Shown: one piece after another, positions 23,727 to 32,258 of the stretch | Position numbering within the stretch: position 1 is the first letter of the stretch | Layout of the letters: each line of letters opens with the position of its first letter | NCBI GenBank assembly: GCA_023957275.1 | Contig: JAMLHF010000027.1 | Location: forward strand, 1 to 55,308 | Source of the DNA: Lentimicrobium sp. | Lineage (GTDB): Bacteria; Bacteroidota; Bacteroidia; Bacteroidales; Lentimicrobiaceae | Length of the DNA stretch: 55,308 bases | Direction of reading: 5' to 3' | Notes under the pieces: model-generated | The model's input: only the letters and a program-made list of their open reading frames with translations | Told to the model about the DNA's origin: nothing | The model's database searches: none | Translations under genes and position numbers: made by a program

Positions 23727-25449
23727 CTTTCAGTTTTTTCTCAAGAAGGGCGGAACCCTCCCCTGCCACCCTGGCTTTTTTCCAGGTTTCCAGGGCTTCC
23801 TTTTCGCGGCCAAGCCTGAAGAGAATGTCGCCATAATGCTCCAGGATCACGGCGCTCGCAGCACTGTCTGCTTTTATTGCCTGTTCAATAAAGATCAATG
23901 CCGAATCGTAATTGCCCATCTGATAATATATCCAGGCATAAGTGTCCAGGTAAGATGCGTTTTCCGGAACCAGCCTGTTGGCTTTTTCCGACATTTCTTT
24001 TGCTTTCTCAAGGTTTTTGCCGCTGAGAGAAAGGTAATAGGCGTAATTGTTCAGTACCAGGGCATTGTCGCCGTTGGCCTTCAGCGACGATTCATAGGCC
24101 AGGAATGTTTCTGTTTCATTTCCCGAGGCATGATAGGCATCACCAAGCATACTGTAAAAATCAGAAATCAAACGGTTGTCTCCCACGACCAGCTTCACTC
24201 CGCGTGAAAGAGACTGAATGGCTGATTCATAATTTTTAAGCATATAATGGGCATAACCATTAAAGTAATAAGGCATGGGTTGCATCGGAAAAAGTTCCGA
24301 AGCCGCATTGCTTTCTGCGGCCAGTTGATTGTAATCTTCAAGAATTGCATTGGTGCGGAGCAGATTTTCCCATATCTGGTATTTACCCGGATCCAGTTCG
24401 TTCACCTTCCTGAAAAGGTCTCTGGCTTCTGAATATTTTTCAGACATCATCAGCATCTCTCCCCTGAGCATGAGCGCACGGGGATCATTAGGATGGACCT
24501 CCGCCAGAATTTCCGATAGCTCAAGCACATCATCCTCAATGCCATCATAATCCTTAACCTGCGAATAATAGGACATCATAACCTGAATTTTGGTATCGGC
24601 ATCGAGATAGGGATTGGCAAACCCGGCCTTCAGCGATTCCGTGGCCTTTTCCAGATCTCCCTGCTGTCGGTAGTAGTCGGCAAGGGATATGTTGATATAG
24701 GCATTGTCAGGATCAACATCCTGAATCTTTTTATAGGTAGCCAGCGCTTCATCGCTTTTGCCCTGTAGCAGGTAAAATTCAGCCAGCATCGAAAGGATGC
24801 GGCTGTCCCAGGCATTCGCCCCGGCAAGCTTTTCGAGTTCTTCCAGGGCCTTTTTTGATTTTCCGGTTGCCAGGTATATGCGGTGTTTTCGCATCGACAG
24901 GTCTTCATTTACCCCCAGGCGCGATTCAAGTTCGTCATATATTTTGATGGCTTCGGCCGGCTTGTTCAGCTGCAGCCATATATTGGCCAGTTCAATCGCA
25001 TATTCGGTACTCTGAGGATTGGAAAGTAGGAGTTTCTCATAAATCAGCCTTGCTTCATCAGGCTGGTTGTTGTTTGCATACAGGCTGGCCAGGGTGAGGC
25101 TGTACCAGGTATTTCCCGGGTAGAGATCATAAGCCTTTCGGGCGGACTCTATTGATTTTTCAGGATCATTTTTTTGAAAATAGAGCTGGGCCAGTTCATA
25201 CCAGGCCGCATCATTTGAAGGATCTGTATTCACGCTTTCGCTGAATAATGTCAGCGCCTTTTCAGCATTACCGGTGAGCTTGGCTTTGTTGGCTTCAAAA
25301 AAGAGATTTCTTGCCTTCTGCTGCTCCCTGTAAAGACGGACATCTTCCTTACTGACGGAATCTTCACCTCCTTCAGGCGGTTCCTGCGCCTGCAGCCGCG
25401 AAGTAAAGAGTGCAATCAATATCAGTACTATGATTCTGTTGTAATACAT
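23707..25449 (-). CDS. exported tetratricopeptide repeat protein
   Basis: A 580-residue protein with a signal peptide (MYYNRIIVLILIALFTSRLQA) followed by about 14 TPR units along most of the length, e.g. NDAAWYELAQLYFQKNDPEK and AYINISLADYYRQQGDLEKA. TPR arrays mediate protein-protein contacts. The position between dut and DUF4292 in an envelope gene run is a recurrent Bacteroidota arrangement as I recall it. The partner is unknown. Confidence 0.85.
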   Translation of the reverse strand: MYYNRIIVLILIALFTSRLQAQEPPEGGEDSVSKEDVRLYREQQKARNLFFEANKAKLTGNAEKALTLFSESVNTDPSNDAAWYELAQLYFQKNDPEKSIESARKAYDLYPGNTWYSLTLASLYANNNQPDEARLIYEKLLLSNPQSTEYAIELANIWLQLNKPAEAIKIYDELESRLGVNEDLSMRKHRIYLATGKSKKALEELEKLAGANAWDSRILSMLAEFYLLQGKSDEALATYKKIQDVDPDNAYINISLADYYRQQGDLEKATESLKAGFANPYLDADTKIQVMMSYYSQVKDYDGIEDDVLELSEILAEVHPNDPRALMLRGEMLMMSEKYSEARDLFRKVNELDPGKYQIWENLLRTNAILEDYNQLAAESNAASELFPMQPMPYYFNGYAHYMLKNYESAIQSLSRGVKLVVGDNRLISDFYSMLGDAYHASGNETETFLAYESSLKANGDNALVLNNYAYYLSLSGKNLEKAKEMSEKANRLVPENASYLDTYAWIYYQMGNYDSALIFIEQAIKADSAASAVILEHYGDILFRLGREKEALETWKKARVAGEGSALLEKKLKDGKLYE

Positions 25450-25491
25450 CTTTTAATGTTTTCGTGTTTGGGCTGAAGGTATACCGGATAC

Positions 25492-25926
25492 TCAGTGCAG
25501 ACCCGTATGCCCGAAGCCTCCTGCGCCCCTTTCGGTATGATTCAGTTCTTCAACCTCAATCCATTCAGCTTGTTCATGGCGGTTGATGATCATTTGGGCA
25601 ATACGTTCACCACGGTTAACGGTAAATGGCTCCTTCGAAAGGTTTACCAGTATTATTCTGATTTCACCGCGGTAATCGGCATCAATGGTACCAGGCGAAT
25701 TCAGGATAGAAATGCCGTATTTGGCTGCCAATCCGCTGCGTGGACGAATCTGTGCCTCATAGCCATCAGGAAGCTCAATGTATAGTCCGGTTGGAATCAG
25801 TGCGCGCTCAAGTGATGCAATGACAATTGGTTCTTCATTGTTGGCCCTGAGGTCCATACCTGCGGATGCCGGGGTTTCGTAAGCCGGGAGCGGGTGAGCC
25901 GAGTGGTTGACTATTTTGATTTTCAT
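25492..25926 (-). CDS. dut: dUTP diphosphatase
   Basis: A 144-residue trimeric dUTPase that hydrolyses dUTP to dUMP. All five motifs are present: AGMDLRA (I), [13 protein letters not shown] (II), [14 protein letters not shown] (III), [10 protein letters not shown] (IV) and [10 protein letters not shown] (V). Length is normal. It lies between the flippase and TPR genes of the same run. The 71-base gap to the flippase allows co-transcription. Confidence 0.96.
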   Translation of the reverse strand: MKIKIVNHSAHPLPAYETPASAGMDLRANNEEPIVIASLERALIPTGLYIELPDGYEAQIRPRSGLAAKYGISILNSPGTIDADYRGEIRIILVNLSKEPFTVNRGERIAQMIINRHEQAEWIEVEELNHTERGAGGFGHTGLH

Positions 25927-25997
25927 ATCAGGTAAACGGATTAATATTCACCATGGTGTTGGTGTGCACAAAATTAATCATTCTGAGGTTCTGAACA

Positions 25998-27494
25998 TCA
26001 GGCTTTATGAATCAGCCGTCGAAACACTTTACTTTCCCTGTATGCCACGAATGTCAAAAAGACGAGTAGCAGAAAGGCGCTGCTGCCATATCTGATAAGC
26101 CTGCCGGCGGTCTGGACCAGCAATGATAATCCATAGAGCGACAGGGCACTAATGCTATATACTGCCGCTCCGGCCAGGTTGTAATTAACGGGATAGTACT
26201 TCCGGCCAAGGAAGTAAGAAATCACCATCATTGAAGCATAACATGCAAAAGTTGCCCAGGCGGCACCCATATACCCGAACGGCGGGATCAGCAGAAAATT
26301 CAGCAGCAGGGTGATGCCTGCCCCGATGACTGAAATCAACGCTCCGTAGGTTGTTTTATCGGTAAGTTTGAACCAGATGCTCAGGTTGTAAAAGACGCCG
26401 AGGAAAAGATTTGCAAACAACAATACCGGTACCACCCGGGCGCCCTCCCTGTAGGCTTCACCAACGAAAAGCATGACGACGTCAATGAACAGCATGATCG
26501 AAAGGAAGATGAAAAGGCAAACGATCAGAAAGTAATGCATCATCCTGGCATAGGTGTCCTGCGGATGCCGGCCCCTGGCCTGATCAAAGAAGAAAGGTTC
26601 GGCGGCGTATCTGTAGGTTTGAATAAACAGGGTCATCAGAATGGATACTTTATAACATGCGCCGTAGATACCCAGTTGGGCCATGGCTTCGGTGGCAGTG
26701 CCCGGCAAAAGGTGTTTCAGAATGACCCGGTCGAAGGTTTCATTCACTATACCTGCCATGCCGAATATCAGGAGAGGCCAGGAATAAGCGAGCATTTTCT
26801 TCAGCAACGCGGGATCTGGCTTTATACTTTTGTGCAGCATATCCGGCAGCAGCAACGCAAAAGTCAGCAGGCTGGCAATCAGGTTCGATATAAAAATATA
26901 GCCTATTCCGGTTTCCGGGCTGTAAATACGGCCGATGAGGCCGGCAAAACCTGTTTCAGGGTAATTTGCCAGCAGGTATGGACAAAGAAGAATGAAAAAG
27001 AGATTGAAACTGATATTCGCCCCGATGTTGACGATTTTGATCAGGGCAAAGCGCAATGGCCTGTTGTCAAGCCTGAGTTTAGCGTAAGGGATGGTACTCA
27101 GTGCATCTGTGGCGAGTATCAGTATAAACCACCTGATGTATTCAGGATGGTTGCCGTAGCCCATCCAGGCGGAGATTTCAGGGGCAAATATCAACCCGGC
27201 AAGGGTGAAAAGCGTTGAGGTAACCCCCAGAGATGCCATGGCTGTCGCAAATACATTGCTGTTTTGCTCCTCACGGGAGGCAAAACGGAAAAATGCGGTT
27301 TCCATGCCGTAGGTAAGCAAAACGAACAGAAAGGCAACATAGGCGTAAACCTCCGTAACTACACCGTATTCGGCAGGTACAAAAGCCCGGGTATAGAGCG
27401 GGACCAGCAGGTAGTTCAGCAGTCGGCCTGCAATGGTTGGAAGTCCGTAGATCGCAGTTTGTCCCGCAAGTTTCCTGAATGGATTCAAAGGCAC
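25998..27494 (-). CDS. oligosaccharide flippase family membrane protein (MATE/Wzx-like)
   Basis: A 498-residue polytopic inner-membrane protein with about 12-14 hydrophobic segments, starting LAGQTAIYGLPTIAGRLLNYLLVPLYT, which is typical of the polysaccharide transport/Wzx family. Inference: it flips lipid-linked glycans across the inner membrane. No glycosyltransferase cluster surrounds it, so the substrate is unknown. It lies 13 bases downstream of the giant histidine kinase gene. Confidence 0.85.
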   Translation of the reverse strand: MPLNPFRKLAGQTAIYGLPTIAGRLLNYLLVPLYTRAFVPAEYGVVTEVYAYVAFLFVLLTYGMETAFFRFASREEQNSNVFATAMASLGVTSTLFTLAGLIFAPEISAWMGYGNHPEYIRWFILILATDALSTIPYAKLRLDNRPLRFALIKIVNIGANISFNLFFILLCPYLLANYPETGFAGLIGRIYSPETGIGYIFISNLIASLLTFALLLPDMLHKSIKPDPALLKKMLAYSWPLLIFGMAGIVNETFDRVILKHLLPGTATEAMAQLGIYGACYKVSILMTLFIQTYRYAAEPFFFDQARGRHPQDTYARMMHYFLIVCLFIFLSIMLFIDVVMLFVGEAYREGARVVPVLLFANLFLGVFYNLSIWFKLTDKTTYGALISVIGAGITLLLNFLLIPPFGYMGAAWATFACYASMMVISYFLGRKYYPVNYNLAGAAVYSISALSLYGLSLLVQTAGRLIRYGSSAFLLLVFLTFVAYRESKVFRRLIHKA

Positions 27495-27507
27495 CCTCTT
27501 TATAAAA

Positions 27508-30500
27508 TTAGTTTTTCAGCGCGGGAAGTTCAATGATAAATGTGGTTCCATGGCCGCTTGCCGAAGTAAAACGGATATCACCCCCGGCAGAATTGATGAT
27601 ATTTTTGACCATGGCCAGACCCAGTCCCATCCCCGCTGATTTGGTGGTAAAGTTAGGCGAAAAAATTCTGGATTTCTGTTCTTCGCCTATGCCTGTTCCA
27701 TTATCTCTGATACTGACAATATGCGTGTCGCCCTGATTTACCAGCGTTATATTGATAATGCCCCTCTTTCCGGCAGGTATGGCCTGTACCGAATTATTCA
27801 GCAAATTGATAAAAACCCGTGAAAGTTGTTTTTCATCGGCAAATACATGACAGGGTTCTTCAGGTAAAGTCAGTATGATATCTATCTCCGGATGTTCAGT
27901 AAACAAACCCATGGTTGAACGGATTACCTCCGTGAGTTCAACCTTTTTATTATTTGCCTGGGGCAACTTTGCAAAATCAGAAAACGCCGTGGCAATGGAT
28001 GAGAGTGAATCTATCTGTTGAATAAGGGTTTTGCTGGTTCTTTCAAACCGCTTGTCCCAGTCGGGAGCCTGTTCATGCCACGATTTTATCAGATGTTGTA
28101 TACTTAATTTCATCGGGGTAAGCGGATTTTTAATTTCATGGGCTACCTGTCTGGCCATCTCTCGCCACGCACTTTCCCGCTCCGACCTGGCCAACCGTTC
28201 GGCGCTCTCTGTAAGCTTTTCTACCATGTTGTTGTATTCATTGATCAGATCGCCCAATTCATCCTGCCGGTTATAGTCTATTTTCTCATTCCGCTTGCCC
28301 AGGTTCAGGCTGCTGAACCTCTCCCGGATCAATTGCAGCGGTCGTGTCAGGTAACTGCCCACCAACAGTGAAACTACCACTGCTATGGCAGTGAGAATAA
28401 CGTAAATATTGATGAATGCAACCAGAAACGCTGAAATTTCCTGACGTAATTCCTGCTGCCGTGCAAAGTAGGGCAGATTGATATAGGCAGTCAGCTTATT
28501 CATGTCGTTGCGGAAGGGAATGTAAGCGGAGAGGTAGTTGTAATTACCAATCTGCTCATTCGTTATATACATGGTTCTTTTATTAACGGCCAGTTGCTTG
28601 AAGGCATCGGAATTCATCTGCACGGATTTCAGGCCCTCATCAAATATCTGGGCCCTTGACGATGCAAGCAATGATCCGTCGGTATTGTACAGATTTATAT
28701 CAGTGAAAAACACCTGCGAAAATTTGGTAAGCAGTTCTTCCAGATAAGGCTGTTGAGTCTTTTCCAGAATATCCATGGTTGCCAGTTTATGTTCCAGTTC
28801 AATCAGCACCGAATGGGCCTTTTCGCTCAGCATATCCCTGTTCTTTTTGGCATTCAGGCTTTTGATATTCTCGAGGATGGTGAAACCTATCAGCGCAGAA
28901 GCAAACAGAATCAAAATAATCAGCATAACCTGCAGTCGGGTGCTCAGGTCAAGATTTCTTTTTTTTCCTTTTCTGAACAGCCATAGTACGGCGAATATGA
29001 GGAAAACCAGCAGAACATGAAAAGTGATCTGGTAGGTAAACGGCGCCAGTATATCAAGCAGTCCGTCTGCCTTACGGCTGATGATGATGGAGCTGTCATC
29101 ATCTATGGCATGAAAAAGATGGTTATATCCGTTCTTGTCGAAAAACCTGAATTCTTCGCGCTTACCCTTATAGGCTGACTCGTAAATACTGTAAGAATAG
29201 TCACCCACATTTTTTACCAGTTCATTCTTTGAATAGATGGCCCAGGAATAATTGCCTGTTTCCGTAATTCCGGTTTGCGAACGGTCCAGAAGCAGTTCCG
29301 GATAGCCCAGCCCTTTTGGAGCGTATTTCTTCATCAGTTCAATCACAATGGCAATCCGGGGTGAGGATGGTTCATTCTGCAAGATGGGTACCCTGGCAAT
29401 ATAATTCCCCTCATCATAGGATTCCCTGATATAGTAAAAGTTGTCCGATGTTGTCTTCTCACCCAGTTGCGAGATAATGCCATCAAAATACTCATGGCAG
29501 TTAATAATGTAATCAGATGGTTTTATAATCAGTGTTTTTTCCGGGAAACAGAGGGTAACCTGGGAATTGTATTTTGTCCAGAAACCCCTGAAATATGTCT
29601 GCAGGATGTAGTCGGTGCAAGCGGGCTCACGGGCGGGAGAATACCATGATTCATTGATTTTGCGCCGGAGCAGCGTGTCGGCAATCAATTTTTCCTCAAG
29701 TCCGGCAAACAGATATTCTGCTATTTTGTCCCTATCGGAGGAGAGCCTGACCGCCATCAGTTTACGTTGGCTGTTTTCCTTGATTTTTCTGTTGTGGTAA
29801 TAACTGTAGGACGACACGGAAGTCAGAATCAGAACGATAAAGAAGTAGGAGACTACCGAAGGGTGTTTAAGATTTCCGGAATAAACCCTTATAAGCAGGA
29901 AGATATAGAACAGCAACAAAATAAGAATCTTCCAGTCGGGAGAATACAGGCCAAGCCTGGAAGATATCTGTGAGAATAATATGGTTATCAGCAGAAAAGC
30001 AATTATGGTAAACCTGCTACCGCTGTGAGAATATGTATCCCTGAGCAACGGAAAACTGATAAGGAAGAAGGAGATCAGGATAAGGGCGATGATCAGAAAG
30101 CCGGCGAAACTGAAAGCGGTAAATTCAAGAATCTTGCTGAAATCGAGCTGCAGGGTTGAGTTGACCCAGATCGTCTCGATCAGGTAACAGGAAAAGAAGA
30201 ACAGGGCGATGGTAAGTGCAATGGCAATCGTGCTGTAAAGGGTGCCGGGTTTTGCCTCCCTATCCTGTTTCTGAATGTTATCGTAATATCTGTAAAACAG
30301 CACAGCGGTTACCAGCATACCGGCAGCCGTGGTAAAAAGATCGCCGAGGGAAGGAAATATGCGTGAAGAAGCGTAATATACCGCATTGTACAATTCAGTC
30401 TCGTCGAGGATCGAAGGAATTCTGAAAAGCTGAATAATGGCACGCATAATGATTACATCCGCGATAAAAAGGAAAATGGTGATGCGCTTATTTTCGAACG

Positions 30501-31194
30501 GGGTAAACTTGAGGTAAAGATGATAAAGGCCGAGTATCAGGCAAACAAAAGCAAAGAGGTAAAGCCCGTAAACAACCATGCCGGCTGTGTTTGACAGCCT
30601 GTTAACAGGAGTCGGTTCAATGTAAAGCAGAAATTCTCCCTCAGGGCTTTTTACGGGATATCCGGTGGGTTCAACGGTAATGCTCCATGCAGACGGCAGG
30701 TTATATGAGGGTCCGAACGCCGATTGAAGATAATCGTTCTCGTAGGGGTATTCATGTTTGATTAAGTCTGCAATCAGCAATTTATTTTTTCCAGACTCCC
30801 TGGTGCAGACCTGAAAGTAGCCGTTGGTAAATCTGAATATACGGCCGTTCTGCAGGGAATCATGATCGATCTGATCAAACAGAAAATCATTGTCAGACCA
30901 ATAGACCGGGATTTCATCCGTGAACAAATAAAGGGAGAATCCATCCGGAAGATTTCCGGCCAGGGAATCAAGAAATTCTCTTTGTGGGGCGGATGCTTCA
31001 AATGGAAAGGCTGAAAGTATTTTTTCTGCTTTGGTGAAATTCTCATTCAGAGTTTTGTTAAACCCGCGAATAAGTATTCCGGGATTTTTACTTCTGTCGG
31101 AAAATTGAACCACCAACAATGCGATAAGAATACTGAAAAGGGAGAGCAGCGGGAAAAACCAGAGGAGAGTTTTCCGGGTTAAACCATTTTTCAT
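27508..31194 (-). CDS. giant NtrY-like sensor histidine kinase
   Basis: A 1228-residue membrane kinase. An N-terminal membrane anchor is followed by an extracytoplasmic region, a multi-helix membrane block (about 200-450), a second extracytoplasmic region, further helices (one near 770), a Cache-like stretch and a last helix before HAMP (about 940-1010). The HisKA phosphoacceptor is His1019 in VAHEIKNPLTPMK, the NtrY-type H box. HATPase motifs are FINLLNNSVQAI (N box), DNGTGIGEE and FTTKSAGMGLGLAM. No response regulator is adjacent. It is embedded in a run of envelope genes, so sensing of envelope state is inferred. Confidence 0.88.
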   Translation of the reverse strand: MKNGLTRKTLLWFFPLLSLFSILIALLVVQFSDRSKNPGILIRGFNKTLNENFTKAEKILSAFPFEASAPQREFLDSLAGNLPDGFSLYLFTDEIPVYWSDNDFLFDQIDHDSLQNGRIFRFTNGYFQVCTRESGKNKLLIADLIKHEYPYENDYLQSAFGPSYNLPSAWSITVEPTGYPVKSPEGEFLLYIEPTPVNRLSNTAGMVVYGLYLFAFVCLILGLYHLYLKFTPFENKRITIFLFIADVIIMRAIIQLFRIPSILDETELYNAVYYASSRIFPSLGDLFTTAAGMLVTAVLFYRYYDNIQKQDREAKPGTLYSTIAIALTIALFFFSCYLIETIWVNSTLQLDFSKILEFTAFSFAGFLIIALILISFFLISFPLLRDTYSHSGSRFTIIAFLLITILFSQISSRLGLYSPDWKILILLLFYIFLLIRVYSGNLKHPSVVSYFFIVLILTSVSSYSYYHNRKIKENSQRKLMAVRLSSDRDKIAEYLFAGLEEKLIADTLLRRKINESWYSPAREPACTDYILQTYFRGFWTKYNSQVTLCFPEKTLIIKPSDYIINCHEYFDGIISQLGEKTTSDNFYYIRESYDEGNYIARVPILQNEPSSPRIAIVIELMKKYAPKGLGYPELLLDRSQTGITETGNYSWAIYSKNELVKNVGDYSYSIYESAYKGKREEFRFFDKNGYNHLFHAIDDDSSIIISRKADGLLDILAPFTYQITFHVLLVFLIFAVLWLFRKGKKRNLDLSTRLQVMLIILILFASALIGFTILENIKSLNAKKNRDMLSEKAHSVLIELEHKLATMDILEKTQQPYLEELLTKFSQVFFTDINLYNTDGSLLASSRAQIFDEGLKSVQMNSDAFKQLAVNKRTMYITNEQIGNYNYLSAYIPFRNDMNKLTAYINLPYFARQQELRQEISAFLVAFINIYVILTAIAVVVSLLVGSYLTRPLQLIRERFSSLNLGKRNEKIDYNRQDELGDLINEYNNMVEKLTESAERLARSERESAWREMARQVAHEIKNPLTPMKLSIQHLIKSWHEQAPDWDKRFERTSKTLIQQIDSLSSIATAFSDFAKLPQANNKKVELTEVIRSTMGLFTEHPEIDIILTLPEEPCHVFADEKQLSRVFINLLNNSVQAIPAGKRGIINITLVNQGDTHIVSIRDNGTGIGEEQKSRIFSPNFTTKSAGMGLGLAMVKNIINSAGGDIRFTSASGHGTTFIIELPALKN

Positions 31195-31301
31195 GGTAAA
31201 GTTTTTATAAATAGCAGAAAATCAAACGAATAAAGCCAAGCAAAAATCAAGCCATATAAAGGGCGATTTCTGTTTCCGAGGGTAAATATACTAAAGAAGG
31301 G

Positions 31302-32240
31302 TTAAACCGCGTCAGCAGCCTTTATTTTAGCCCCCGGCTTCCTTAAAATGTAAATCAGGCTTGAATATTCATTATTTCCCATGCCGGCCATAAAATTGGA
31401 GACAAATCCGCGATAAGCGGCGCGGATAAAACATAGAGAATGATTCATATATTTTTCACTTAATAGTGAAATATAATATGAATCAAAAAGCATTGGACGG
31501 ATATCGGAAATTTCAAACTGATGTTTTTCGGCAAGAAATTTCAACGAGTTCCGGTCATAATGGAAAAGATGGCGGGGTACATCCCAGGCAGCCCAGTATT
31601 TGCCGTAGTGGGATGCATCATTGGAAGCGCGGTTGGGTAAGGCGATAAAAACATAGCCACCGGGTTTAAGCAGACGGTAGATTTGTTCCATCCTTTCATC
31701 CGGATCTTCGACATGCTCGAGCACATGCCACAGGGTGATTACATCGAAAGTTAAGGGAGGGATATTGTTCAGTTCTCCCGGCTCAGTGACATTCAGCCCG
31801 TGAACACCGGCGGCATATCCCCTCGCCTGCTCGTCGGGTTCCACCCCGGTAGTGGTATAACCCCTTTTTTTGCATTGATTCAGAAACTCTCCCGTGGCGC
31901 ATCCGATATCCAGAATCATGTTGCCCTTGGTAAACCGGCGGATCAATCTGATTTTTTGTCTGAGGGTATAATTACGGATAAACTGGTAAACGCGGCTTTG
32001 CAGATCGGACTTTTTATTGGAGTGCGAAATGTAATCCTTCGACCGGTAGTAAGCAGGCAGTTCATGGCTTTCCGGCTTTGGCCAGGTAAACATTATACTG
32101 CATGCAGGGCAATGGTAGATATGGAAAGTTTCCTCTGTCAGAAAGTAATCTTTCAGTTCAAGGTGTTTAGTAAGTTCCTTATTATCACATAATAAGCATT
32201 TTTCCGGGGCTGAAATCGGTGATTGTTTCACGTGAAACAT
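31302..32240 (-). CDS. class I SAM-dependent methyltransferase with N-terminal zinc motif
   Basis: A 312-residue protein. The N-terminal CLLCDN...YHCPAC looks like a zinc-binding pair. The SAM-binding motif I is MILDIGCATGEFL (about 109-121), and VITLWHVLEHVEDPDE is the post-motif helix. The substrate is unknown; such zinc-plus-methyltransferase proteins often act on sugars or lipid-linked glycans. The first codons (MFHVKQ) are encoded by a parS site (32224-32239), so its N-terminus is constrained by chromosome-segregation DNA. It lies 18 bases behind mnmG. Confidence 0.85.
   Translation of the reverse strand: MFHVKQSPISAPEKCLLCDNKELTKHLELKDYFLTEETFHIYHCPACSIMFTWPKPESHELPAYYRSKDYISHSNKKSDLQSRVYQFIRNYTLRQKIRLIRRFTKGNMILDIGCATGEFLNQCKKRGYTTTGVEPDEQARGYAAGVHGLNVTEPGELNNIPPLTFDVITLWHVLEHVEDPDERMEQIYRLLKPGGYVFIALPNRASNDASHYGKYWAAWDVPRHLFHYDRNSLKFLAEKHQFEISDIRPMLFDSYYISLLSEKYMNHSLCFIRAAYRGFVSNFMAGMGNNEYSSLIYILRKPGAKIKAADAV
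32224..32239. promoter_or_regulatory. parS site 1 (ParB-binding, consensus)
   Basis: TGTTTCACGTGAAACA, a perfect 16-base palindrome identical to the widely conserved parS consensus TGTTNCACGTGAAACA. It spans the start of the methyltransferase gene, just downstream of the mnmG stop. Confidence 0.9.
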
Positions 32241-32258
32241 GTTTAGGCGTTTGGTTGA

